64,000 bases of DNA, taken from Agromyces archimandritae. GTDB taxonomy: Bacteria; Actinomycetota; Actinomycetes; Actinomycetales; Microbacteriaceae. Position numbers and translations under genes: made by a program. Location of the stretch: contig NZ_CP071696.1 of the NCBI RefSeq assembly GCF_018024495.1, positions 1,550,001 through 1,614,000 on the forward strand, read 5' to 3'. The notes under the pieces are model-generated. The model made no database searches and had not been told where the DNA came from. It saw only the letters and a program-made list of their open reading frames with translations. Positions 18,926 through 27,874 of this stretch are shown here, piece after piece; positions within the stretch are counted from its first letter, which is position 1; each line of letters opens with the position of its first letter.

Positions 18926-19876
18926 GTGGAGCATCTGCGATTGATCGTGCCGGTGGGGCTGCGCGAGGCGGTGGATGCCGCGCTCGACGTTCCCGATGTG
19001 GTGAACGTCATCGTGATCGAGGGCTCGGGGGTGCGGCCGGCCGGCGACGTCATCCTGTGCGATGTGCAGCGAGCGGCGATGGGGCGGCTGATCCGCGATC
19101 TGGACCGGCTGGGCGTGAACGAGCACGGGTCGATCGCCGTCGAGAACATCGACCTGTCGGTGGTGCCCGAGTCGAAGGAGCCGCAGCACATCTTCGGCGG
19201 CGACGACGATGCGCTCGTGCTGCAGGAGGTGGAGTCGCGCACCGAGGCCGAGGTGCGGCTGTCGGCGACGTATCTCGTGTTCATCGCCGTCGCGACGGGC
19301 ATCGGCGGCGTCGGCGTCGTGCTCGATCAGCCGGTGCTGCTCGTCGCGGCGATGGTCGTGGGGCCGGATTTCGGCCCGCTCGCGGCGATCTCGGTGGGCC
19401 TCGTGCGGCGGCATGCGCGTGGCATCCGCCGCTCGGTGCTGACCGCGGTCGTCGGGTATGCGGTCGGCATCGCCTTCACCCTGCTCATGAGCCTGCTGCT
19501 GATCGCGACGGGCGTCTTCCCGCGCACCATGTTCGATTACGAGCACGAGCCGCTCGCGGCGTTCATCTGGCAGCCGAACGTGCTGAGCACGGTGATCGGC
19601 TTGTTCGCCGGCATCGCCGGCATGCTGTCGCTGACGTCCGCGAAATCGAGCGCCCTGGTCGGGGTGCTGATCTCGATGAACACGATCCCCGCGGCCGCCG
19701 CGATCGGAGTCGCCGCGAGTTACGGCGCCTGGGCGCAGGTCGGCGGCGCCGGCCTCGAGTTCCTGCTGAGCCTCGCGTCGATCATCATCGGCGCCGCGGG
19801 AACCCTCGCGTTCCAGCTCACGATGCTCGGCCGTCGCGTGCGCGGCTGGCCCGCACGCCTGCGCAACGGGCGGTAA
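18926..19876 (+). CDS. DUF389 (TIGR00341-type) membrane protein
   Basis: 316-residue protein. A cytoplasmic ferredoxin-like N-terminal domain (1-95, 'RLIVPVGLREAVDAALDVPDVVNVIVIEG') is followed by about six membrane helices from residue 110, including the conserved 'VLLVAAMVVGPDFGPLAAISVGL'. The family is widespread but its function is unknown. The GTG at 18926 lies six bases after CACACT (18914-18919), again without a ribosome site. It ends 87 bases from the end of the LuxR regulator on the other strand; that gap holds only a single GAGTGGATGCC. Confidence 0.85.
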   Translation: MEHLRLIVPVGLREAVDAALDVPDVVNVIVIEGSGVRPAGDVILCDVQRAAMGRLIRDLDRLGVNEHGSIAVENIDLSVVPESKEPQHIFGGDDDALVLQEVESRTEAEVRLSATYLVFIAVATGIGGVGVVLDQPVLLVAAMVVGPDFGPLAAISVGLVRRHARGIRRSVLTAVVGYAVGIAFTLLMSLLLIATGVFPRTMFDYEHEPLAAFIWQPNVLSTVIGLFAGIAGMLSLTSAKSSALVGVLISMNTIPAAAAIGVAASYGAWAQVGGAGLEFLLSLASIIIGAAGTLAFQLTMLGRRVRGWPARLRNGR

Positions 19877-19963
19877 GCGCCCGCTGGCCGCGAGTGGATG
19901 CCGCGGCGCGCTGCCCTGCGGACAGGCCCCCGCAAGGCCGCGATTTGTTCGGTAGATGCCCCC

Positions 19964-22900
19964 TCACCCGGCGCGCGCCGGGGGCCCCGCGGCGAGCCGG
20001 GCGGCCTCGGTGCGAGTGGATGCGCCGAGCTTCCGGAGGATCGCCGAGACGTGCACGCTCGCGGTCTTGCCCGAGATGAAGAGGCGTTCGCCGATCTGCC
20101 GGTTGCTGAGCCCCTCGGCGACGAGGTCGAGCACCTGCCGTTCGCGGGCGGTGAGCTCCGCGAGCGGGTCGGGGGTGGATGCCGCGGCGCGCCGCCCGGC
20201 GTCCGCCGCGCTCCCGGCATCCGCACCCGAAGCATCAGCACCGGCGGCCGCGGCACCGATGCCGCCGGCGGCATGCCCCATCGCATCGGCTTCGGCGACG
20301 AGGAGCCCGAGCCCGATCTCCGCGGCGGTCTCGCGGGCCCGGCCGAGCACCGTGCGGCCCTCCCGGCGTTCGCCGGCGGCGAGGAGCGCCCTGGCGAGCT
20401 GCAGCAGGGCGTACGGCATGAGGTGCGCAGGGGCGAGCTCGCTCTCGGCCGCGTCGATCGCGGCGCGGAACGCCGGGGCGTCGCCGGCGAGCTCGGCCGC
20501 GGCCATCGGCGCCCAGACCCCGTGCGTCGGCCACGACGCCGTCCCGGCGAGCACCCGTCGGGCGACGGCCTCGACCGCGGTGAGCGCGGCATCCGCACCC
20601 GAAGCATCCGCACCGCTCGAAGCAACCGCGCCGGCGCGCCCGCCCGCACCGCGCTCATCCGCACCGCGCACGGCACGCACCGCGCGCGTCATCGCCCACA
20701 CGAGCGGCAGCGTGTGCCCGGCTTCCTGCGAGCGCAGCGAACCGTCGGGGGCGGCCAGGTCGTCCGCAGCCGCCTGCGCATGCGTCAGCGCGCCGCCTGG
20801 GTCGCCCTCGGCGAGGGCGAGTTCGATGCGCGCGCGCAGCAGCGGGTGGCGGACCTGCGATTCGTCGACGGCGATGCGCCGGGCCGTGGCCGGCCGATTG
20901 TCGAGGAGTTCGCGCGCGCCGGCGAGGTCACCGGTCCAGATCGCGAGCCAGAGGCTGCAGCTTTCGAGGTAGACGCGGTAGGTGACGGGCGGGTCCATGC
21001 CGATCGCGCGGTCGACGAGCTGGCGGGCCTCGTCGAGGCGGCCGAGTTCGAGCAGCGGTTCGGCGGCGTTGGACATGAGGATGGTGCCCGAGCTTCGCGC
21101 GACCCCGATCTCGGCGGCGCGGCGCATGCCCTCCTCGGCCAGGTGCAGGGCGTCTTCGTAGCGGCCGACGAGATGGGTGAGGTCGCTCGCGTTGACCCAG
21201 TACCGCAGCAGGGCGGCACCGTCGCTGCCGGCGTACTCGCGGGCCCGCGCCAGATCGGCGAAGGCCTCGTCGATCTCGCCGCGGGCATGGGCGCGGGTCA
21301 CGCCGCGGATGTTCGCGGCGACCGAGGAGTAGCGCGGCGCATCGCTCCGCAACCCGAGTTCGACGGCCTCGTCGGCGAGGGCCAGGGCCTCGTCGTAGCG
21401 GGAGGCGACCATGAGCCGACCGGCGAGTTCGGCGATGACCGTCGTGCGGAGCATGTCGTCGGTGCCCGGCGGCAGGTATTCGAGGGAGCGCTCCAGCAGC
21501 TCGACGCGCTGCTGGTTACCGTCGTAGGTGTACCGCGAGAGGTCGCGCAGCAGCCTCGGCAACTGCGGGTCGTCGGGCGCGCATTCCTCGATCGCCCGTT
21601 CGAGCAGGGCACGTGCGCGTGCCGATTCGCCGGCTTTGTCGAGATGTGCGGCGGTGCGGCTGAAGAGCACGATGCGGCTCATCTCGGCGATGGATGCCGG
21701 TTCGCCCACCCGATCCCAGAGTTCAAGGGCCCGCTCGCCGAGGGCGCCGGCGGTCGCATACGCGTAGGCGTCGCGGGCCTGCCGCATGGCGTCGATCGTC
21801 GCCGGGAAGGCCTTCTCGGCGTCGTGGGCGCCCATCCAGTGGAAGGAGATCTCGGCGGCCACACGCCGGCCCGCCTCGGCCGCGCGTTCGAAGTACGCGG
21901 CGTAGCGGGCGTGGAAGCGTGCGCGCTCCCCCGGCAGCAGGTCGTCGAGCACGGCCTCGCGCACGAGCGCGTGCCGGAAGACGTAGTCGTCGCCGTCGAC
22001 GACGAGCACGCCGGCGGCGACAGCCTCGCGCGCGCCTGCGTCGAGCGCATCGGCGGGCCCGTCGAAGACCTCGGCGAGCGCCGCATGCGAGACGCGCACC
22101 CCGCCGGTCGACACGAGCCGGAGCAGGGCCTGCGCCTCGTCGCTCAAGCGTTCGTAGCGGCCGAGGAGGAGCTCCCGGAGCGTCTCGGGCACGCTGTCGT
22201 CGCAGTCCAGCAACTCCTCGACGAAGAACGGCACCCCGTCGCTGCGCCGGAACACCCGATCGAGCACGGCATCCGTCGGCGTGCGGCCCGTGATCGCCCG
22301 CATCTGCTTGCGCACCTGCCCGCGGGTCAGGCGCGAGAGCTCCCAGCGGTCGACCGCGCGCAGCCGGTCCGATTCGCTGAGGAACGCGCGCACCGGGTGG
22401 CCGCGGCCGACGTCTTCGCTGCGGTAGCTGAGGACGAGCAGCACGCGCCCGGCGAGCGAGCGCAGCAGGAATCTGAGCAGCGCGAGCGTCGAACCGTCGA
22501 CCCAGTGCAAGTCCTCGACGACGAGCACGACGGGGCGTTCGGCGGAGACCGACTCGAGCAGCACGGCGACGGCCTCGTGCAACCGGCCGCCGCTGTCGAC
22601 GATGCGCACGGCGTCGCCGGCCTCGCCGGTCTCGCCGGCGGCGAGTTCGGGCAACAGCGCCGAGAGCAGGATGCGGCCGGGGCCGGCCGCATCGAGCAGC
22701 CGTTCGGCGCCCAGCCGCCCGGCGAGCTCGCGCAGCGCCGAGGTGACCGGGGCATACGGTGCCGCGACGTCGCCGAGATCCACGCACTGGCCGAACAGCA
22801 CATGGGCTTCGTCGCCGATCGAGGCGCCGAGCTCGCGGAGCAACCGCGTCTTGCCGACGCCGGCCTCGCCGCCGAGCACGACCGCGCGGAACTCGCCGTC

Positions 22901-22984
22901 GGCCGCGGCCTCGTACGCCTCGCGCACGCGCGCGAGCTGCGACTGCCGCCCGACCATCGTCGGGCTCACGGCTGCTGAGGTCAC
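19964..22984 (-). CDS. large ATP-binding LuxR-family regulator (LAL/MalT-like)
   Basis: 1006-residue regulator. An N-terminal AAA/STAND ATPase has Walker A 'LGGEAGVGKTRLLRELG' near residue 40 and 'VVLVVEDLHWVDGSTLALLRFLL' as Walker B. A long helical TPR-like region spans about 350-850. A LuxR helix-turn-helix lies at the very C-terminus ('LTARERQVLDLVAEGLSNRQIGERL'). In this family ATP binding and a ligand on the TPR region switch DNA binding; MalT is the best-known example. Just before the HTH is an Ala/Gly/Asp tract made of GGATGC-type DNA. GTG at 22984 lies six bases after CAGCAT. Target genes are unknown. Confidence 0.88.
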   Translation of the reverse strand: MTSAAVSPTMVGRQSQLARVREAYEAAADGEFRAVVLGGEAGVGKTRLLRELGASIGDEAHVLFGQCVDLGDVAAPYAPVTSALRELAGRLGAERLLDAAGPGRILLSALLPELAAGETGEAGDAVRIVDSGGRLHEAVAVLLESVSAERPVVLVVEDLHWVDGSTLALLRFLLRSLAGRVLLVLSYRSEDVGRGHPVRAFLSESDRLRAVDRWELSRLTRGQVRKQMRAITGRTPTDAVLDRVFRRSDGVPFFVEELLDCDDSVPETLRELLLGRYERLSDEAQALLRLVSTGGVRVSHAALAEVFDGPADALDAGAREAVAAGVLVVDGDDYVFRHALVREAVLDDLLPGERARFHARYAAYFERAAEAGRRVAAEISFHWMGAHDAEKAFPATIDAMRQARDAYAYATAGALGERALELWDRVGEPASIAEMSRIVLFSRTAAHLDKAGESARARALLERAIEECAPDDPQLPRLLRDLSRYTYDGNQQRVELLERSLEYLPPGTDDMLRTTVIAELAGRLMVASRYDEALALADEAVELGLRSDAPRYSSVAANIRGVTRAHARGEIDEAFADLARAREYAGSDGAALLRYWVNASDLTHLVGRYEDALHLAEEGMRRAAEIGVARSSGTILMSNAAEPLLELGRLDEARQLVDRAIGMDPPVTYRVYLESCSLWLAIWTGDLAGARELLDNRPATARRIAVDESQVRHPLLRARIELALAEGDPGGALTHAQAAADDLAAPDGSLRSQEAGHTLPLVWAMTRAVRAVRGADERGAGGRAGAVASSGADASGADAALTAVEAVARRVLAGTASWPTHGVWAPMAAAELAGDAPAFRAAIDAAESELAPAHLMPYALLQLARALLAAGERREGRTVLGRARETAAEIGLGLLVAEADAMGHAAGGIGAAAAGADASGADAGSAADAGRRAAASTPDPLAELTARERQVLDLVAEGLSNRQIGERLFISGKTASVHVSAILRKLGASTRTEAARLAAGPPARAG

Positions 22985-23041
22985 TCCTTCATGCTGCCAC
23001 CGGCCACCGACATGCGGGGGTGGGTTCGCCGCGGGCGGATC

Positions 23042-23452
23042 GCGCACCGGGTCTCGATACGGCCGCGAGCGACCTACTCGACCGACGGGGTCGCCGGTCG
23101 AGGAGCGAGCGCAGCGAGCGGCCTACTCGACCGACGGGGTCGCCGGTCGAGGAGCGAGCGCAGCGAGCGTCTCGAGACCCCGCACCGGGTCTCGATACGG
23201 CCGCAAGCGGCCTACTCGACCGCCGGGGGCGCCGGTCGAGGAGCGAGCGCAGCGAGCGACCTACTCGACCGACGGGGTCGCCGGTCGAGGAGCGAGCGCA
23301 GCGGGCGGATCGCGCACCGGGTCTCGATACGGCCGCGAGCGGCCTACTCGACCGCCGGGGCCGCCGGTCGAGGAGCGAGCGCAGCGAGCGTCTCGAGACC
23401 CCGCACCGGGTCTCGATACGGCCGCGAGCGGCCTACTCGACCGACGGCGGCC
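23042..23452. repeat. array of the GGTCTCGATACGG / GGTCGAGGAGCGAGCGCAGCGAGCG intergenic family
   Basis: About four units of 'ccgggtctcgatacggccgc' alternate with 'cggtcgaggagcgagcgcagcgagcg' and 'ctactcgaccg', giving many internal inverted repeats. This fills the gap between the LuxR regulator start and the small gene at 23458. Related sequence occurs at 32862-32976 and, inside a gene, at 51703-51860. Confidence 0.9.
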
Positions 23453-23457
23453 AGCGC

Positions 23458-23619
23458 TCAGCGGGCGGCGAGGCGGGGCAGCAGGTGGCGGGCGACGGCG
23501 CGCTCGGCCTCCTGCTCGCGTTCGGCGCGCTCGGCGATGGAGCGGCGGATGGCGAGCTCGCGCTCGGCGCGCTCGACGGTGGAACGGTGCAGTCCGAGGG
23601 TGAGATCCGAGGTGAACAT
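23458..23619 (-). CDS. 53-residue charged helical protein
   Basis: A small gene, beginning 'MFTSDLTLGLHRSTVERAER' and ending 'HLLPRLAAR'. The middle is a highly charged, uninterrupted helix ('ERAERELAIRRSIAERAERE') that could form a coiled coil. Support comes from a good GGAGC ribosome site seven bases before the ATG, G/C at almost every third position, and a complete frame with start and stop. There is no transmembrane segment. I do not recognise a family. It lies between the repeat array and the LysM lipoprotein, transcribed away from the latter. Confidence 0.6.
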   Translation of the reverse strand: MFTSDLTLGLHRSTVERAERELAIRRSIAERAEREQEAERAVARHLLPRLAAR

Positions 23620-23706
23620 GTCGTGCTCCTGTTCGTCAGCGTGCTTCCACGCTCCTCTCTGAGGCGGGGCCGGCTCATCGGGTGATCGCCGTATCTTCTG
23701 CGGCGG

Positions 23707-23757
23707 GTGGATGCCCCGGCGCCCCGTTCCTTAAGGCGGCGCGCTCCGGCATCCACT
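23707..23757. repeat. GGATGCC hairpin
   Basis: GGTGGATGCCCCGGCGCC...GGCGCGCTCCGGCATCCACTC, an imperfect inverted repeat between the divergent 53-residue gene and the LysM lipoprotein gene. Confidence 0.5.
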
Positions 23758-23837
23758 CACGAAACCCCCCGAACGGGAGGCGAAACGCGCCTCGACCGGG
23801 GGTTCCCGTTCGCCGCCGGGTGCTCTAGCGTGACTTC

Positions 23838-24350
23838 GTGCGCCCCCGACGACCACCCCGGCCCGTGCATCGCAGCGCGCTCGGCGGGGCGCTGGCGCTG
23901 CTTGCGACCGGGGCCGCGGCGCTCGTGCTCGCCGCCTGCACCGCCCCGGAGGCGCCGCCGGCGGTCACCGAGACCGTCGTCGTCACCGAGACCGCGTTCG
24001 TGACGGTCACCGCCGAGCCGCCGCCCGCGCCCGAGCCCGACCCGGCCGAGGCCGCCGACCCCGAGGCGCCCGCTCCGTCGCCGAACGATGCCGCACCCGT
24101 CTACGAATGGGGCGCCGCCTACGACAACGGCCCGCGGCCTGGAGCGAATGGCGCCCCCGAGGTCGACGAGACGGGCGAACCGGAGCGGTACAGCGTCGTC
24201 TCCGGCGACAGCTTCTTCGACATCGCGCAGCGTTTCGATCTGCCGCAGCAGCAGCTGCTCCGCATGAATCCGCAGATCTACGACTACGGCGACACCGTCT
24301 ACATCGGGCAGCTGCTGAACCTCGACTGGCAGAAGACGGGCGTCGGATAG
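23838..24350 (+). CDS. LysM-domain lipoprotein
   Basis: 170-residue exported protein. An Arg-rich N-region, a hydrophobic core and the lipobox 'LVLAAC' with Cys34 indicate a lipoprotein anchored on the outer face of the membrane. Residues 40-100 are Thr/Val then Pro/Ala/Glu-rich spacer. A LysM domain, which binds peptidoglycan glycan strands, covers about 118-165 ('YSVVSGDSFFDIAQRFDLPQQQLLRMN'). GTG at 23838 lies six bases after TAGCGT (23826-23831), so a leaderless start is likely. It is a monocistronic cell-wall binding protein. Confidence 0.85.
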   Translation: MRPRRPPRPVHRSALGGALALLATGAAALVLAACTAPEAPPAVTETVVVTETAFVTVTAEPPPAPEPDPAEAADPEAPAPSPNDAAPVYEWGAAYDNGPRPGANGAPEVDETGEPERYSVVSGDSFFDIAQRFDLPQQQLLRMNPQIYDYGDTVYIGQLLNLDWQKTGVG

Positions 24351-24466
24351 CGCGCGCGGCCGCCCGCCGGCGCTGGGAGCACGCTGAAGATGCTTCCCCC
24401 GTCCGCGGCACACGGATACGCTGATCGGACGCCGCGACGATGCGGCGGATGGTTCGGGGGGAATCC

Positions 24467-25168
24467 ATGTACACCAGCGGCGGCGAGATCCTGCCCGCAG
24501 GCAAGCCCGGCGCGTCGGCGTGGGCCGACGAGGCCTCGGCCTGGATCGTCGGGGCAGGCTTGTCGTCGATGGCGGCGGCCGGAAGCCTCATCCGCGACGG
24601 GCGGATGCCGGGCCCGCGCATCACGGTGCTCGAACGACGGCAGCTTCCGGCGGCGGTGCTGGGCGAGACGGGCGGCTCGGGCGCGCCCGGCGGCTCGCGC
24701 GGCTTCCCCGAGCGGATGCCGGCGGTGCGCGAACTGCTCGCCGCGATCCCATCGCTCGAGATCGACGGCGCGAGCGTGCTCGATGAGCTCGACGGCGCGC
24801 CCGCGCACCCGGCCGATGCGCTCGCCCTGCCGCTCTACAAGTGGCTGCTCGACGCGGGCGTCGCGTTCCGGTTCGCGACCGAGGTCACCGGCATCCACGC
24901 CGCCGCTTCGGGCCCGCGCATCGCCTGGACCCGCGCGGGCACGCCCGGCGGCGTCGCCCTGGCCCCCGGCGACCTCGTGCTGAGCGGCGCACCGCTGCCG
25001 CGTTCCGGCACGCACACGACGATCGCCGGGGCTTCCGACCCCGGGCACGCCGTGCGCTCGGGTGTGGATGCCGCCCGCGCCCTCCTCGCCCGCGCCGCCG
25101 TTCCGGCCGGCGCCGCCGACCCTCTGCGCTCGCCCGCGCAGGCGGCTGCGCCCGCCCCGGTCGCCTGA
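24467..25168 (+). CDS. shortened oleate-hydratase-like FAD protein
   Basis: 233 residues. The N-terminal half matches the FAD-binding start of oleate hydratases: 'AWIVGAGLSSMAAAGSLIRDGRMPGPRITVLER', then 'GSGAPGGSRGFPERM'. Full-length oleate hydratases (water addition to the cis-9 double bond of oleate) have 530-650 residues. Here the protein passes directly to a short C-terminal part ('DLVLSGAPLPRSGTHTTIAGASDPGHAV') and an Ala-rich tail. Large parts of the substrate domain are missing. It is either a decayed gene with an internal deletion that kept its frame, or a small flavoprotein of new function. The ATG follows GGGGGG at 24456-24461. Confidence 0.55.
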   Translation: MYTSGGEILPAGKPGASAWADEASAWIVGAGLSSMAAAGSLIRDGRMPGPRITVLERRQLPAAVLGETGGSGAPGGSRGFPERMPAVRELLAAIPSLEIDGASVLDELDGAPAHPADALALPLYKWLLDAGVAFRFATEVTGIHAAASGPRIAWTRAGTPGGVALAPGDLVLSGAPLPRSGTHTTIAGASDPGHAVRSGVDAARALLARAAVPAGAADPLRSPAQAAAPAPVA

Positions 25169-25270
25169 CGGCGACCCTGCCGCGCCCGGCGCTTCACGGT
25201 ATCCACCCAGGTGCACTTGTCGCTCGCCGCCGCCCGGCTTATGCTGGTCTGAACAATAAACGAATGCTCC

Positions 25271-25285
25271 GTTCTATTATCGAAC
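25271..25285. promoter_or_regulatory. probable IclR-family operator upstream of mobA
   Basis: GTTCTATTATCGAAC, an almost perfect palindrome (6 of 7 pairs) 96 bases before the mobA start. Its reverse complement GTTCGATAATAGAAC matches 13 of 15 positions of the site upstream of the nearby iclR-type gene (28609-28623). It lies in an AT-rich patch (25245-25290) that must contain the promoter. Confidence 0.6.
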
Positions 25286-25380
25286 ACGGCATGGAAGCCG
25301 CGGCCGAGAACGCGCGAGGGCATCCACCCCCTGCACCAGGCATACCCCAGCGAATGCCCACAGAGAAGTGAGGAGAAGCC

Positions 25381-27297
25381 GTGCAGTTCCACCACTACGG
25401 CTACGTGTCCGAAGACCCGAACGTCCAGCCCGCAGCGGGCGTCGGCCTGAACCGTTCGCCCGAGCTGCCCGACGAGATGGACGTCCTCATCGTCGGGGCC
25501 GGCCCCGCCGGCGTGATCGCCGCCGCCCAGCTCGCGCAGTTCCCGAACATCGACACCCGGATCATCGACCGCCGCGACGGCCGCCTGCCGATCGGGCAGG
25601 CCGACGGCATCCAGGCGCGAAGCGTCGAAACCTTCCAGGCCTTCGGCTTCGCCGAACGCATCATCGCCGAGGCCTACCGCATCACCGAGATGGCGTTCTG
25701 GAAGCCCGACACCGACCACCCCGAGAACATCGTGCGCACCGCCCGGCCCGCCGACGACCCCTCCGGCGTCAGCGAGTTCCCGCACCTCATCGTCAACCAG
25801 GCCCGCGTGCTCGACTACTACAGCGAGGTCGCCGCGAACGGCCCGGCCCGCCTCACGACCGACTGGGGCTGGAACTTCGTCTCCCTCGAGATCGGCGAAG
25901 GCGAATACCCCGTCGCCGTCACCCTCGAGCGCACCGCCGGCGAAGACGCCGGCACCCCCGCCGGCACCCGCCGCACCGTGCACGCCAAGTACGTCATCGG
26001 CGCCGACGGAGCCCACTCCGGCGTCCGCGACTCCATCGGCGCCAAGCACATCGGCGGCGTCTCGCAGCACGCCTGGGGCGTCATGGACGTGCTCGCCAAC
26101 ACCGACTTCCCCGACATTCGCACCAAGTGCGCCATCCAGTCGCACGACGGCGGCAGCATCCTGCACATCCCCCGCGAGGGCGGCTACCTCTTCCGCATGT
26201 ACGTCGACCTCGGCGAGGTCGCCCCCGACGACAACGGGGCCGTGCGCAAGACCTCCATCGACGAGATCATCGCCCGCGCCAACCAGATCATGCACCCCTA
26301 CACGGTCGATGTGAAGAACGTCGCCTGGTCGAGCGTCTACGAGGTCGGCCACCGCGTCACCGACCGCTTCGACGACGTGCCGGTGGATGCCGCGGGCACC
26401 CGCACCCCGCATGTCTTCATCACCGGCGACGCCTGCCACACCCACAGCGCCAAGGCCGGCCAGGGCATGAACGTCTCGATGCAGGACGGCTGGAACATCG
26501 CCTGGAAGCTCGCGCACGTGCTCGACGGCCGCGCCCCCGAGTCGCTGCTGTCGACCTACTCCGCCGAGCGCCAGGTCGTCGCGCAGAACCTCATCGACTT
26601 CGACCGCGAATGGTCGACCCTCATGGCCAAGCGCCCCGAGGAGTTCGAGAACCCCTCCGAGCTCGAGGACTTCTACGTGCGCACGGCCGAGTTCCCCGCC
26701 GGCTTCATGACCGAGTACACGCCGTCGATGATCGTCTCGGGCGAGGCCGAGCAGGCCCTCGCGACCGGCTTCCCCCTCGGCAAGCGCTTCAAGTCGGCCC
26801 CCGTCGTCCGCGTCGGCGACGCCAACCCCGTCCACCTCGGCCACCACCACCGCGCCGACGGCCGCTGGCGCGTCTACGCCTTCGCCGACGCCCCCGTGGC
26901 CGGCGCGCCGTCGAAGCTCGGCGCATGGGCCGACTGGATGCTCACCTCCCCCGAGTCGCCGCTGGCCGCCCACACCCCCGAGGGCGCCGACCTCGACAGC
27001 GTCTTCGACGTCAAGGTCGTCTACCAGCAGCAGCACCCCGAGGTCGACCTCGGCGCCGTGCCGGCGGTGTTCCTGCCGAAGGTCGGGCCGTTCCAGATCA
27101 CCGACTACGAGAAGGTCTACGCGACCTCCCCCGAGGAGGACATCTTCGAGTCCCGCGGCATCTCGCGCGAGGGAGCCGTCGTCGTCGTCCGCCCCGACCA
27201 GTACGTCGCGCACGTGCTGCCGCTGACCGCGACCGCCGAACTGGCCGCCTTCTTCGAGGGCGCCCTGCTGCCGCGCCGCGCCGCCGTGGGCGCATAG
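25381..27297 (+). CDS. mobA: FAD-dependent aromatic hydroxylase, 3-hydroxybenzoate 4-monooxygenase type
   Basis: 638-residue flavoprotein monooxygenase of the phenol hydroxylase group. It probably adds a hydroxyl to 3-hydroxybenzoate using NADPH and O2 to give protocatechuate. The Rossmann 'VLIVGAGPAGVIAAAQLA' is near residue 36, 'RIIDRRDGRLPIGQADGIQARSVE' follows, and the second FAD motif is 'GDACHTHSAKAGQGMNVSMQDG' near 352. The last 180 residues form the thioredoxin-like dimerisation domain found in MobA and PHHY. Length agrees with MobA (about 640). The GTG follows AGGAGA. The regulator gene at 27875 and the shared operator support an inducible aromatic catabolic unit. Other substituted phenols remain possible substrates. 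Confidence 0.85.
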   Translation: MQFHHYGYVSEDPNVQPAAGVGLNRSPELPDEMDVLIVGAGPAGVIAAAQLAQFPNIDTRIIDRRDGRLPIGQADGIQARSVETFQAFGFAERIIAEAYRITEMAFWKPDTDHPENIVRTARPADDPSGVSEFPHLIVNQARVLDYYSEVAANGPARLTTDWGWNFVSLEIGEGEYPVAVTLERTAGEDAGTPAGTRRTVHAKYVIGADGAHSGVRDSIGAKHIGGVSQHAWGVMDVLANTDFPDIRTKCAIQSHDGGSILHIPREGGYLFRMYVDLGEVAPDDNGAVRKTSIDEIIARANQIMHPYTVDVKNVAWSSVYEVGHRVTDRFDDVPVDAAGTRTPHVFITGDACHTHSAKAGQGMNVSMQDGWNIAWKLAHVLDGRAPESLLSTYSAERQVVAQNLIDFDREWSTLMAKRPEEFENPSELEDFYVRTAEFPAGFMTEYTPSMIVSGEAEQALATGFPLGKRFKSAPVVRVGDANPVHLGHHHRADGRWRVYAFADAPVAGAPSKLGAWADWMLTSPESPLAAHTPEGADLDSVFDVKVVYQQQHPEVDLGAVPAVFLPKVGPFQITDYEKVYATSPEEDIFESRGISREGAVVVVRPDQYVAHVLPLTATAELAAFFEGALLPRRAAVGA

Positions 27298-27440
27298 CGC
27301 GCAGCCGCCGGTGCGGGGTCGCCCCTTCGGGGGCGGCCCCGCTTCCGTGTGCGGTGGAGCCTCCATCCACCGGGCACACCGCTCCGCGGCATCCACCCGG
27401 CACCCGCTCCGCGGCATCCACCCCCGCCTGCGCTGCCGTG

Positions 27441-27538
27441 TCTGCGCAATGCAGGAACCCGCACGGCGTGTCGCCCCCTCCCATGCGGCGCGCGGCCCCG
27501 CGACACGATCGCGCTCCTGCATTGCGCATTCCCTCACT
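27441..27538 (+). repeat. 89-bp three-stem palindromic element, copy 3
   Basis: Same arms as the other copies, slightly longer inner region ('cccctcccatgcggcgcgcgg'). It is in the 577-bp gap between convergent mobA and iclR; the rest of that gap is GCATCCAC-rich filler and copy 4. Confidence 0.88.
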
Positions 27539-27635
27539 CCGGCATGCTGCGCAGCCGCATCCACCCGGCACCGCGGCATCCACCCCCGCGCCGCGGCATC
27601 TACCCCACCTACGCCGCCGCTTCTGCGCTGCCGTG

Positions 27636-27724
27636 TCTGCGCAATGCAGGAACCCGCACGGCGTGTCGCCCCCTCCCATGCGGCGCGCGGCCCCGCGACA
27701 CGATCGCGCTCCTGCATTGCGCAG
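27636..27724 (+). repeat. 89-bp three-stem palindromic element, copy 4
   Basis: Nearly identical to copy 3 and in the same orientation, 195 bases away. Its interior matches copy 3 almost exactly, indicating local duplication. Confidence 0.9.
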
Positions 27725-27811
27725 TCCGCGGTGCGGTGAGCGCAGTCCGCAGTACGGTGAGCGCAGTCCGCGGGTCGGTGAGCGCAGTCCGCGGGGCGGT
27801 GAGCGCTGGCG
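27721..27811. repeat. 21-bp tandem repeat
   Basis: Units GCAGTCCGCGG..CGGTGAGC start at 27721, 27742, 27763 and 27784, with a partial fifth. The period is exactly 21 bp. The first unit begins with the last bases of palindromic copy 4. It lies just before the iclR stop side and has no coding role. Confidence 0.85.
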
Positions 27812-27874
27812 GCAGGGGCGGCGCGAGCAGAGGGCGGCGCGGGTGCGGCGAGTGGATGCCGGCAGCAGCGCCTC

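Noticed and set aside
27721..27811. 21-bp repeat as a coding tail of a gene
   Set aside because: Neither neighbouring gene reads into it: mobA stops at 27297 and the iclR-type gene ends at 27875 on the other strand.
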